Shown: piece after piece, positions 24,340 to 32,526 of the stretch
Layout of the letters: every line of letters begins with the position of its first letter
Position numbering within the stretch: the stretch's first letter is position 1
Assembly: GCA_934663655.1 (NCBI GenBank)
Contig: CAKUKT010000001.1
Span: 1 to 37,034 of the forward strand
Origin: an uncultured Victivallaceae bacterium
GTDB lineage: Bacteria; Verrucomicrobiota; Lentisphaeria; Victivallales; Victivallaceae
Reading direction: 5' to 3'
Length of the DNA: 37,034 nt
Notes under the pieces: model-generated
What the model was told of the DNA's origin: nothing
The model's input: only the letters and a program-made list of their open reading frames with translations
Database searches by the model: none
Made by a program: the position numbers and the translations under genes

Positions 24340-26551
24340 AAATCTGCTTCGGGGAGCGCGGCGCGCCAATGCGTCGGATTTGTTTATAACCGCCGGTTTG
24401 ACGCCGATGCAGCGAAGCGGCGGCACGCTGGCGCCGCTTCCGGTGCCGCCGGTATCGGCCGCGGAGATCGACGCTTTCCGCAAGAGCATCGTCAACAGTT
24501 CCGGCGAAGATGATTATCTGCGTTCGGGCAGCTGCGATGCCGCCTACTCCCCGCTGCCCGGAGAACGGTTCCGGCTGAACTTCTTCTCCACCGTCAACGG
24601 TCCGGCTCTGGCGGTTCGTCCGCTGAGCGCGGGAGGAGATCTCTTCTTTGACAAGCTGAATCTGCCGCCGGTGATCCAGCAGGTTTCCGAAAGCCCGCGC
24701 GGGATTATTCTGGTGACGGGTTCCACCGGCAGCGGCAAATCGACGACCCTGGCGGCGATGGTCAACCACATCAACCGGAATTTTTCGCGTCATATCATCA
24801 CCATCGAGGATCCGGTTGAGTTCATTCACAGCAATCTCCGCAGCATGGTCAACCAGCGTCAGCTCGACCGCGACACCGACAGTTTTGAAGAGGCGCTGCG
24901 CAGTGCGCTGCGGGAAAATCCTGATGTGATCGTCGTCGGCGAAATGCGGGACGCCGAAACCATGAGTGTGACCCTCAGTGCCGCGCTCACCGGCCATCTG
25001 GTGATTGCGACCATGCATACCGCTGATGCCGTTCAGTCGGTCGAACGCATGATCAATCAGTTCCCGGAACATCGCCGCGAACAGGTGGCGATCGATCTCG
25101 GAATGTCGCTGCTGGCGGTGTTCTCCCAGCGTCTGTTGCCGCGCAGTGACGGTACCGGAATGATTCCGGCTGTGGAGGTGCTGATCGGCACCCCCTCGGT
25201 GCGCAATTTTATCGAACGCCGCGATTACGCCGGTGTGGAGGATTTGCTGCGCCGGGGGTCTGAAGACGGGATGGTTACCTTCAACCGGGCGATCTTCCGG
25301 ATGTACCGTTCCGGGCTGGTGGCGCTGAAGGATGCCCGGGCCGCGGTCGACAGCATCGACGAATTTGATCTGCTGGTCAAGGGAATGGAAGGCGGTGTCG
25401 ATGCCTTTCGCAACCATTACGGAGATCACCTTGATTTCGAGGATGGCCATTTCGTCGATATGCGCAATCTGTTGTACAGTGCGATGAAGCTCGGAGCCAG
25501 CGATCTCATGCTCTCGGTCAACGCGGCGCCGACACTCCGGATCAACGGAGTGCTGCGGGCGCTCGATCTGCCGCCGCTCTCCTCCGGTGATGTTCAGCGG
25601 TTGCTTTTCAGCGTGATAACGCCGCATCAGCGGGTGGAATTCGAGGAGAAGCGGGAACTTGATTTCGCATTGTCCACCACCCTGGAGTCTTCAAAGAAGA
25701 AATCCCGAAAGGAAAGCGAGGAAGAGCCGCCGAAGCCCCATCGTTTCCGGATCAACGGCTTTTATCAGCGCGGAACAATCGGCGTAGTCGCCCGCGTCGT
25801 CGCCAACCGGATTCCGCCCCCGGAGGAGCTGGGGCTGCCGCCGCGGCTGCTCGAACTGACCGGAAAACAGCAGGGACTGATTCTGGTGACCGGTCCGACC
25901 GGCAGCGGAAAATCGACGACGCTCGCCTGTCTGATCGATCAGATCAACCGGCATCGCAGCAGCCACATCATCACGATCGAGGATCCGATCGAATATGTGC
26001 ATGAAAACATTGAATCCCTGATCGAACAACGCGAACTTCACTCTGATACCATGAGTTTTGCGACCGCGCTGAAGTACGCGTTGCGCCAGGCTCCCGATGT
26101 GATTATGGTCGGCGAGATGCGGGATGTCGACACCATGGCGGCGGCGCTCACCGCCGCCGAAACCGGCCATCTGGTGTTTGCTACGGTCCACACCAACAGC
26201 GCTCCGCAGACGATCGACCGTATTATCGACTCATTTCCGCAGGCGCATCAGAATCAAATCCGGGCGCAGCTGTCGGCGGTGATCCTCGCGGTGGTTTCCC
26301 AGCGGCTGCTGCCGCGGGTTGACGGCAAGGGTCGGGTGGCGGCCTTTGAATTGATGATCGGAACCCCGCCGGTGCAGTCGGTGATCCGCGAAGGCAAGAC
26401 CCATCAGCTGCCGTCGGTGATGGAAACTTCCGCCAAGGATGGCATGGTTACGCTTGAAAAGGCGCTGGAAGAACTTTACGGAGCCGGCATGATCGCCATC
26501 GAGGATATGAAGCGCCTTCAGGTCGAATACCGGATGAGCAAACCGTTTTGA
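24323..26551 (+). CDS. tandem PilT/PilU-type retraction ATPase (two complete motor domains fused)
   Basis: 742 residues from the ATG at 24323; a GTG at 24314 is possible, and neither has a clear Shine-Dalgarno sequence. Two full GspE/PilT-type modules are joined. Module 1 (about 1-370): ASDLFITAG, Walker A GSTGSGKST (Lys139), Asp box ITIEDPVEF, Walker B VIVVGEMRD, His box IATMHTADA. Module 2 (about 375-742): ASDLMLSVNAAPTLRINGVL, Walker A GPTGSGKST (Lys530), ITIEDPIEYVHENIE, VIMVGEMRD, FATVHTNSA. All catalytic elements are intact in both. A Lys/Glu-rich insert (SSKKKSRKESEEEPPK, about residues 455-472) interrupts the module 2 N-terminal domain. PilT and PilU are normally separate hexamers powering type IV pilus retraction; a covalent pair would give fixed 1:1 stoichiometry. 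Pilus assembly genes are not in the window. Confidence 0.9.
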   Translation: MSNTIENLLRGARRANASDLFITAGLTPMQRSGGTLAPLPVPPVSAAEIDAFRKSIVNSSGEDDYLRSGSCDAAYSPLPGERFRLNFFSTVNGPALAVRPLSAGGDLFFDKLNLPPVIQQVSESPRGIILVTGSTGSGKSTTLAAMVNHINRNFSRHIITIEDPVEFIHSNLRSMVNQRQLDRDTDSFEEALRSALRENPDVIVVGEMRDAETMSVTLSAALTGHLVIATMHTADAVQSVERMINQFPEHRREQVAIDLGMSLLAVFSQRLLPRSDGTGMIPAVEVLIGTPSVRNFIERRDYAGVEDLLRRGSEDGMVTFNRAIFRMYRSGLVALKDARAAVDSIDEFDLLVKGMEGGVDAFRNHYGDHLDFEDGHFVDMRNLLYSAMKLGASDLMLSVNAAPTLRINGVLRALDLPPLSSGDVQRLLFSVITPHQRVEFEEKRELDFALSTTLESSKKKSRKESEEEPPKPHRFRINGFYQRGTIGVVARVVANRIPPPEELGLPPRLLELTGKQQGLILVTGPTGSGKSTTLACLIDQINRHRSSHIITIEDPIEYVHENIESLIEQRELHSDTMSFATALKYALRQAPDVIMVGEMRDVDTMAAALTAAETGHLVFATVHTNSAPQTIDRIIDSFPQAHQNQIRAQLSAVILAVVSQRLLPRVDGKGRVAAFELMIGTPPVQSVIREGKTHQLPSVMETSAKDGMVTLEKALEELYGAGMIAIEDMKRLQVEYRMSKPF

Positions 26552-26621
26552 ACCTGCCGGCCGGTTATGAGCCATGCCCGGACGGGGATGCGTCGGGACA
26601 AGACCACCGGACCGGCCGCGG

Positions 26622-26699
26622 AGGTTTGCCGGTCGAGTTGAGTTCCGGGCTTACCGCAGCAGGTTTGCCGGTCGAGTTGAGTTCCGGGCTTACCGCAGC
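26622..26699. repeat. perfect 39-bp tandem duplication
   Basis: Units at 26622-26660 and 26661-26699 are identical, beginning AGGTTTGCCGGTCGAGTTGA and ending TTACCGCAGC. They lie between the convergent tandem-ATPase gene and hpt, ending 7 bp before the hpt stop codon. Exact identity suggests a recent duplication by replication slippage. Confidence 0.93.
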
Positions 26700-26706
26700 A
26701 GGGCGT

Positions 26707-27252
26707 TCAGCGAAGCTCTTCTGGAAGCATCGCAATGCAGGGGAGGTTCCGGAATCGCTCGCGCGAATCCAGTCCATAGCCGACCAGATAGCGGTCGGGA
26801 GCCAGGAAGCCGCGCCAGTCGGCTCCGGCCAGTCCGTCGGGGCGTTCGCGGCTTTTTTCAACCGCCACCACGGTGCGGACGCTTGCGGCGCCGAGGTTCC
26901 GCAGCTGTTCGGCGAGGATCCGCAGCGTCCGGCCGGTGTCGAGCACCTCGTCAACCAGCAGCAGATCCCGGCCGCGGGGATCGAGTTTCAGTTTTGAACG
27001 CACCACCAGTTCATCGCCGGCGCGGTCATTATGGTAACTGCCGGCCGCGATGACATCAATCTGAAGCGGCAGCTTGATCGCCCGCGCGAGATCGGCGCAG
27101 AAAAAAAGTCCGCCGTTGGCGATCGCCACCAGCGTCAGCGGACGATGATGGTAAAAACGGCTGATTTCCTGGCCGAGTTCAGCAATCCGGCGGGCGATTT
27201 GCTCCTCGGAGAAGATCACTACCAGCTTTTTCGGCAGATATTCGTCGTTCAT
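26707..27252 (-). CDS. hpt: hypoxanthine phosphoribosyltransferase
   Basis: 181 residues from the ATG at 27252, which overlaps the aldehyde dehydrogenase stop (ATGA). Purine salvage enzyme: hypoxanthine or guanine plus PRPP gives IMP or GMP. The PRPP-binding motif LLLVDEVLDTGRTL is intact, with the flexible-loop region AAGSYHNDRAGDELVV upstream and a C-terminal base-binding region (RYLVGYGLDSRERFRNLP), as in bacterial HPRT. Last gene of the fau-rny-alr-ALDH-hpt run. Confidence 0.93.
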   Translation of the reverse strand: MNDEYLPKKLVVIFSEEQIARRIAELGQEISRFYHHRPLTLVAIANGGLFFCADLARAIKLPLQIDVIAAGSYHNDRAGDELVVRSKLKLDPRGRDLLLVDEVLDTGRTLRILAEQLRNLGAASVRTVVAVEKSRERPDGLAGADWRGFLAPDRYLVGYGLDSRERFRNLPCIAMLPEELR

Positions 27253-28628
27253 CGGCACATCCATTCGAGCAGGCGTTGTTTCCATTTCGCGTAAGGTGGA
27301 TAACGGAACGGCCAGTCCAGCCGTCCGCATTGAGTCATCACCGGTTTGTAGTGGGAAAAGGTCTCAAAAGTTTTCCGGCCGTGATAGGCGCCCATGCCGC
27401 TGGTGCCCACCCCTCCGAACGGCATCTCCGGATTGATGAAGTGGGTCACCACGTCGTTGAAAACCACCGCGCCGCTGCTGGTTTCGGAGATCAGCCGGCG
27501 CCGTACCGCGCGGTTGTTGCCGAAGTAATAGAGCGCAAGCGGCTTGTTCTCTCCCTTGAGAAGCATGAAAAGTTCCTCGGTCGAAGCAAATTCAACCACC
27601 GGCAGCAGCGGGCCGAAAATTTCCTCGTGCAGCAGCGGGTCGTCGTTGTCGAGCCGGTCGATCACCGTCGGGGAGATCATCAACCGTTCCGCACGGGTTT
27701 CGCCGCCGGCGACGAGCCGGCCGTGGGTGGCCAGTTCGCTCAGGCGGTTGTACGCCTGTTGGTCGACAATGGTCGAGTAGTCCGGCGAATCGAGCGGCGA
27801 ATCTCCGTACATATCACGGATGGCTCGGGAAAGTTCGACCATGAAGGCATCGTAAATACGGCGATGTACCAACAGGTAGTCAGGGGCAACGCAGGTCTGC
27901 CCGGCATTGGTGAACTTGCCCCAGACGATCCGTCGGGCGGCGATTCGCAGGGAGGCTCCCTCATCAACCACGCATGGACTCTTGCCGCCGAGTTCGAGAG
28001 TCGCCGGGGTCAGATTGGGGGCGGAGGCGGTCAACACCTCGCGTCCGCCGGTGGCGCTGCCGGTGTAAAAGACGTAGTCGAATTTTTCCGCCAGAATTTC
28101 AGTGAAATCCAGTTCATTGCCGACCACCACCACCCGGCTCACGTGAAAGCACTCCTCCAGCAGCCAGCGCAGGAAGTGCATCGTCTGTACAGAACGCCTG
28201 GACAACTTCACCACCACCCGGTTCCCGGCGGCATAAGCGCCGATCAGAGGCTCCAGCGTCAGCAGCAGCGGATAATTCCAGGTGGCGACCACCAGCACCT
28301 GCCCGTAGGGTTCCGGCACCACCCGGCCGCGTGCCGGAAAATTCAACAGCGAAACCCCCGCCCGTTTCGGTGCGGCAAGCCGGGGCAGTTTGCGGATCAT
28401 GAATTTCAACAGTTCGATCAGCGGATAGAGTTCACAGACCATCACCTCGAAGTCGGATTTTCCGAGGTCGTCATGGAGTGCCTTGAGGATTTCCCGGCGA
28501 TGGATTTTCACCAGCTGAAGCAGACGTTTCAGCGCGCGCACCCGGTCGGCGACCGGTTCGATGTCCCGGTTTGCAGCGGCGGCGCGGTTGGCGGCGATCT
28601 GCCGGAAGATGCGGTCGCGGTCATTCAT
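27249..28628 (-). CDS. aldehyde dehydrogenase, class 3-like
   Basis: 459 residues, typical of the short class 3 (ALDH3/fatty aldehyde) branch. NAD(P)-dependent oxidation of an aldehyde to the acid. Motifs: VLVVATWNYPLLLTLEPLIG, FYTGSATGGREV (cofactor loop), the general-base region LELGGKSPCVV, the nucleophile GQTCVAPDY (Cys at about residue 244), LHEEIFGPLLPV and NPEMPFGGVGTSGMG. The substrate is unknown. Start and stop overlap alr and hpt by 4 bp each. Confidence 0.92.
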   Translation of the reverse strand: MNDRDRIFRQIAANRAAAANRDIEPVADRVRALKRLLQLVKIHRREILKALHDDLGKSDFEVMVCELYPLIELLKFMIRKLPRLAAPKRAGVSLLNFPARGRVVPEPYGQVLVVATWNYPLLLTLEPLIGAYAAGNRVVVKLSRRSVQTMHFLRWLLEECFHVSRVVVVGNELDFTEILAEKFDYVFYTGSATGGREVLTASAPNLTPATLELGGKSPCVVDEGASLRIAARRIVWGKFTNAGQTCVAPDYLLVHRRIYDAFMVELSRAIRDMYGDSPLDSPDYSTIVDQQAYNRLSELATHGRLVAGGETRAERLMISPTVIDRLDNDDPLLHEEIFGPLLPVVEFASTEELFMLLKGENKPLALYYFGNNRAVRRRLISETSSGAVVFNDVVTHFINPEMPFGGVGTSGMGAYHGRKTFETFSHYKPVMTQCGRLDWPFRYPPYAKWKQRLLEWMCR

Positions 28629-29731
28629 GGCCGGTATATCCTTTCAACCCGGTTCCCGAGCGAACAGAGAATATCATACGGATGGGTCCCTTTGAGCTGC
28701 GCCGCTTCGTCGATGGCGAGGGTCCGACCGCAGGATTCCCCGAAAAAGATCACCTCATCTCCGACTTCCGCCCCGCTCCCTTCCGCGAGCGCAATCGTCG
28801 TATAATCCATCGACACCCGGCCGAGGATCGGACAGCGCATCCCCCGGACCAGCACTTCGCCGCGGTTGGAGAGCGCCAGCGGAATACCGTCGGCGTAACC
28901 GGCGGCCACGGTTCCGACGAGGGTGTCATGGGAGAGCACGCAGGTGCGTTCGTAACCGATGCCTGCCCCGGCGGGCAGTCGGCGAATTGCCACCAGTCGC
29001 GCTTTGAGCGAGGTTACCGGAACAAGTTCATCGGCGCCGTCTCCGCAGCCGTAGAGATTGATTCCGGTCCGGCAGAGCGTGAAGGGCGCGCGCCGCGCTT
29101 CCGGGACGTAGTGAATGGCGCCGCTGGCGCCGATATGAACATCCGGGAAGGTGATTCCGGAAGCGGCCAGCCGGTTGACGAGAGCGGTAAAATGTTCGAG
29201 CTGCCCGGCGGTGTAGGGGCGATCCGGCGCGGAGGCGCAGGAGAAGTGGCTGAATATCCCCCGCAGTTCAATTCCGGGCAGGTCGGCGATCGCGGTTATT
29301 TCCGGAAACGCGTTCCGTACCAGCATGCCGAGGCGTCCCATTCCGGAATCCACCGCGAGTGCGCAAATGGCGGTTTTCCCCTGTTTCTTCGCTTCGGCGG
29401 CCACGGCGGCGGCGAATTCCCGGCCGGTGACCGGAATGATCACTCCGGCGTCGACGGCGCCGGGGATCTCCGTGACGTCAAGCTGGCCGAGTATCTGAAC
29501 CGGCCTGCCGAACTCCTGCGCAGCTACCGCTTCCCGGAGAGTCGCGACGCCGAACATGCCGGCTCCGGCTTCTAGCAACGCCCGCCCCACCGCTTTCATT
29601 CCGACGCCGTAAGCGTCGGCCTTGACCACCGCCATCAGCCGGCAGGGGGAGACCTGTGCCGCCAGCCGCCGGAAGTTATCGCGCAGCCGCCGGAGATCAA
29701 CCTCAAGCCAGACTCGCGGATGTTCGTTCAT
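28625..29731 (-). CDS. alr: alanine racemase
   Basis: 368 residues. PLP-dependent interconversion of L- and D-alanine, supplying D-Ala for peptidoglycan. The PLP lysine motif VVKADAYGVG (about residue 38) and the second catalytic tyrosine region GIGYERTCV are present, along with VDSGMGRLGM, LRGIFSHFSCA, CRTGINLYGCG and GRVSMDYT. The ATG at 29731 is preceded by GTGAGGA. It follows rny by 35 bp on the same strand. Confidence 0.96.
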   Translation of the reverse strand: MNEHPRVWLEVDLRRLRDNFRRLAAQVSPCRLMAVVKADAYGVGMKAVGRALLEAGAGMFGVATLREAVAAQEFGRPVQILGQLDVTEIPGAVDAGVIIPVTGREFAAAVAAEAKKQGKTAICALAVDSGMGRLGMLVRNAFPEITAIADLPGIELRGIFSHFSCASAPDRPYTAGQLEHFTALVNRLAASGITFPDVHIGASGAIHYVPEARRAPFTLCRTGINLYGCGDGADELVPVTSLKARLVAIRRLPAGAGIGYERTCVLSHDTLVGTVAAGYADGIPLALSNRGEVLVRGMRCPILGRVSMDYTTIALAEGSGAEVGDEVIFFGESCGRTLAIDEAAQLKGTHPYDILCSLGNRVERIYRP

Positions 29732-29766
29732 TTTTCCTCACTCCACCGTGTCATCATGCCGCGCGA

Positions 29767-31371
29767 CTACTTCGCGTATTCAACCGAACGGGTTTCCCGG
29801 ATGATCGTCACCTTGATCTGGCCGGGATAGGTCATCTCCTTTTCGATTCGCGAACAGATGTCGCGCGCCAGCATCTGCGCTTCGCCTTCGGAAACTTTTT
29901 CCGGCATCACCACGACGCGGATTTCCCGACCGGCCTGGAGCGCGAAGCAGGAGTCGACGCCGCTGAATTCGTGAGCGATCGATTCGAGTTGTTCGAGGCG
30001 TTTCAGGTAGAGTTCGGTGGTTTCGCTGCGGGCGCCGGGGCGTGAGGCGCTGAGGGTGTCGCAGGCGTTGACGAGCACGTCGTAGAGCGATTCCGGTTCG
30101 ATTTCGCCGTGGTGGGCCGCCACCGCGTGAATCACATCCTTGGCTTCATTGTGCTTGCGCAAAAGATCCGCGCCGATCTGCGCGTGCGGACCCTCGACCT
30201 CGTGGTCGATCGCCTTGCCGAGGTCGTGGAAAAGCCCGATGCGTTTTGCCTTCTTCTCGTCCAGACCGAGTTCGGCGGCGATCATTCCCATGAAATAAGC
30301 GGTCTCCAGAGAATGCTGAAGCACATTCTGCGAGAAGCTGTAACGGTATTTGAGCCGACCCAGCAGCTTGATGATCGGCTGAGGAACTCCGGGAATCCCC
30401 GCTTCGAGTACCGCGGCTTCGCCGACGCGGAAGATCTCCTCGTCGAGCTCCTTGCTGATTTTTTTCGCGAGATCTTCGATGCGGGTCGGATGGATCCGGC
30501 CGTCGCTGATCAACTTCTCCATCAGCTGGCGCGCCACCTCCTTGCGTACCGGGTCGAAGCAACTGATCACCACCGCCTCCGGGGTGTCGTCGATCAGAAT
30601 ACTCACTCCGGTGGCCGCTTCGATCGCGCGGATGTTGCGTCCTTCGCGGCCGATGATTCTGCCTTTGAGTTCGTCGCTGGGCAGCGGAATTGTCGCGGTG
30701 GTGCGTTCGTAGGTGCAGTCCGAGGCGTAACGCTGGATGGCGTAAGTGAGAATCCGACGGGCCTCGCGTTCGCTGCGCGCGCGGGCTTCGTCAAGGATGT
30801 TGCGGACGAGGAGACCGGACTCGTTTTTAACTTCGTTCTGCAGTTTGTCGAGCAGCACCTCCCGCGCCTCTTCGCGGGTGAAGCCGCTGATGCGTTCAAG
30901 TTCATCGATCTGGCGGGAGATGTTTTTGTCGAGTTCCTGCTCGCGGTTGCTCAGTCGTTCGCGCAGAACTTCAATATCTTTTTCCTGACGTTCGATGTTT
31001 TTGAGTTTGGCGTCCATCGCCTCAGTGCGGCGGTCGAGCAGGGATTCGCGTTGGGCAAGCCGTTTTTCGTTTTCGGTTTGCTCGCGGCGGCGGAGTTTCA
31101 ACTCCTGTTCGCACTCCTCGCGCATTTTGATGGTTTCGCTCTTCGCCGATACCCGGGCGTCCCGCAGCAGATGTTCCGCCTCCGACTGGGCATCGCTGCG
31201 GATTTTCGCCGCGTCGCGGTGCGCCGAATCCTTCTGCAGGCGCTGGATGTAATTATTGAACAGCATACCGGCGGCAAAGCCGATGAAGCTGAATATGCAG
31301 GCGATCGAAACAAACATCGACCAGGCGGGTTGTCCGCTTTCCAACACTGAGCCCATTAACACCGTTCCCAT
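29767..31371 (-). CDS. rny: ribonuclease Y
   Basis: 534 residues. Membrane-anchored endoribonuclease that starts mRNA decay. An N-terminal transmembrane helix (about 18-39) is followed by a long charged coiled coil (about 45-190), a KH RNA-binding domain (GRIIGREGRNIRAIEAATGV), and an HD domain whose metal ligands include HSLETA and LFHDLGKAID, with VAAHHGEI further on. The C-terminal conserved block ends in GQIKVTIIRETRSVEYAK. Domain order and length are standard for the family. AAGGGA precedes the ATG; a second Met six codons in is possible. Confidence 0.96.
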   Translation of the reverse strand: MGTVLMGSVLESGQPAWSMFVSIACIFSFIGFAAGMLFNNYIQRLQKDSAHRDAAKIRSDAQSEAEHLLRDARVSAKSETIKMREECEQELKLRRREQTENEKRLAQRESLLDRRTEAMDAKLKNIERQEKDIEVLRERLSNREQELDKNISRQIDELERISGFTREEAREVLLDKLQNEVKNESGLLVRNILDEARARSEREARRILTYAIQRYASDCTYERTTATIPLPSDELKGRIIGREGRNIRAIEAATGVSILIDDTPEAVVISCFDPVRKEVARQLMEKLISDGRIHPTRIEDLAKKISKELDEEIFRVGEAAVLEAGIPGVPQPIIKLLGRLKYRYSFSQNVLQHSLETAYFMGMIAAELGLDEKKAKRIGLFHDLGKAIDHEVEGPHAQIGADLLRKHNEAKDVIHAVAAHHGEIEPESLYDVLVNACDTLSASRPGARSETTELYLKRLEQLESIAHEFSGVDSCFALQAGREIRVVVMPEKVSEGEAQMLARDICSRIEKEMTYPGQIKVTIIRETRSVEYAK

Positions 31372-31407
31372 TCTCTTTTTCCCTTCAACTTCGATGGGGG
31401 TAAGCCA

Positions 31408-32022
31408 TCATCCTCTTACTCTCCCTGTATTCACCACTTCAGCTCCGCCGCAGCGGATTACCCGGTCGCCGGCGATCACCGTGCCCACCGGCCGATCGTG
31501 TGCCAGCGACGGCAGATGCTCTGCCAGCTGGCATGGAAAAATCACCGCTACCGCCGGAATTTTCGTTCCTTCCAGCAGCCGGTCGTAAAAACCGCCGCCA
31601 CGCCCGAGGCGGACGCCGTCCGGTGAACATGCCACCGCCGGAACCACAAAGAGCAACTCCCGCCTGACCCATTCCGCCGGGGCGGCGTCAAGTTCAGGGC
31701 GCGGCTCCAGAATACCATATCGGCCGGGGAGAAGATCCCGGACCGGGTCTCCTATCTCCACCATCTCGTAGCTTCCCGCCTTCGCGTTGTAACGCGGCAG
31801 CAGGGTCCGCACGCCACCAAACAACGACGAGAGATCCGGTTCCCTGCCGATCGCCGAAAACATTCCCACCGCCGTTGCGCCGCCGAACTCCGGCAACTCC
31901 CTCAATTTCGCGACCACTGCTCGATTCCAGCGGACGATGTCGCCGGGATCGGCAGCGCGCAGCCGGGAGGTGAATAAACTGCGAAGTTGCGCCTTTTCCC
32001 TCTGCATTTCCTCTTCGGACAC
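31408..32022 (-). CDS. fau: 5-formyltetrahydrofolate cyclo-ligase
   Basis: 204 residues from the GTG at 32022, chosen because GGAGG lies 7 nt upstream; an in-frame ATG at 32118 would add a non-family leader. ATP-dependent conversion of 5-formyl-THF to 5,10-methenyl-THF in one-carbon metabolism. The family loop GVRLGRGGGFYDRLL is intact, with the N-terminal REKAQLRSLFTSRL and the P-x-Y segment LLPRYNAKAG. rny follows after 36 bp. In many proteobacteria this gene (ygfA) directly follows the 6S RNA gene. Confidence 0.92.
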   Translation of the reverse strand: MSEEEMQREKAQLRSLFTSRLRAADPGDIVRWNRAVVAKLRELPEFGGATAVGMFSAIGREPDLSSLFGGVRTLLPRYNAKAGSYEMVEIGDPVRDLLPGRYGILEPRPELDAAPAEWVRRELLFVVPAVACSPDGVRLGRGGGFYDRLLEGTKIPAVAVIFPCQLAEHLPSLAHDRPVGTVIAGDRVIRCGGAEVVNTGRVRG

Positions 32023-32330
32023 GGCGGAGCCTCCGGTATGTGTTTCGACACCAACTGAAATTCCACGCAGCCGAAACCGCCGGGCGGCACAAGAGGGGGA
32101 CGTTTCGCATTGATACACGGGGTGCAGCCGCCGGTTTCCCGAATGAATACGCTTCCCCCGCGTCGTTATTTCAATCCGGCGACAGCAAGGTCACCGGCGA
32201 AAACGATCCCACCACTCATCCTCGCGCGAAAAAGCACGCTGACGACGGTTTCATTGCAACTTCCGGACTGCTCCGGAATCAATATTCACATTCTCGATAT
32301 CTTAAAGCGGCACGAAAACCGCATTATCTA
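32023..32330 (-). other. long untranslated leader of fau, possible structured RNA
   Basis: The extended -10 at 32331-32339 predicts a transcript with about 300 nt before the fau start. No convincing separate gene is present. Small hairpins are visible on the minus strand, for example GCGG-TTTTCGTG-CCGC just after the start and CCGGA-GCAG-TCCGG (about 32263-32276). No riboswitch or 6S RNA consensus could be confirmed by eye. Confidence 0.35.
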
Positions 32331-32339
32331 AATATAGCA
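32331..32339 (-). promoter_or_regulatory. candidate extended -10 promoter upstream of fau
   Basis: Minus strand TGCTATATT: a TATATT hexamer with the TGn extension, and no good -35 at 16-18 bp. It is the best promoter-like element in the gap between araC and fau. Confidence 0.4.
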
Positions 32340-32410
32340 CGAAATTCTCCGGATAAAAGGGTTTCAACCCGGTAAAATCGTTTTTTTTATGAAAAAATTT
32401 CTTCGGCGAT

Positions 32411-32433
32411 CAGAAACCCCGCTCAGCGCGGAG
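32411..32433 (-). terminator. candidate weak terminator downstream of araC
   Basis: On the minus strand CTCCGC-GCTGA-GCGGGG forms a 6-bp stem (one T-G pair) followed by TTTCTG. It lies about 95 bases past the araC stop. The T-run is poor, so this is tentative. Confidence 0.35.
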
Positions 32434-32436
32434 TCA

Positions 32437-32488
32437 CCCCGGGAAAATCAGCGCACCATCCGGAGTGGCGGCGGTGAAAATCCCGGGG
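32437..32488. repeat. inverted repeat CCCCGGGA ... TCCCGGGG
   Basis: Perfect 8-bp arms at 32437-32444 and 32481-32488 enclose 36 bases. AAAAT follows the left arm directly and precedes the right arm. It lies between araC and the fau promoter and may be part of the araC transcription stop. Confidence 0.55.
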
Positions 32489-32526
32489 GAGTCCGGCAGT
32501 TTCATTTGAAAGATCAGTGGTCAATA

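Noticed and set aside
26622..26699. CRISPR array or phage repeat
   Set aside because: Only two head-to-tail copies, no spacers and no cas genes; it is a simple tandem duplication. The 72-bp pair at 20531-20690 was rejected as CRISPR for the same reason.
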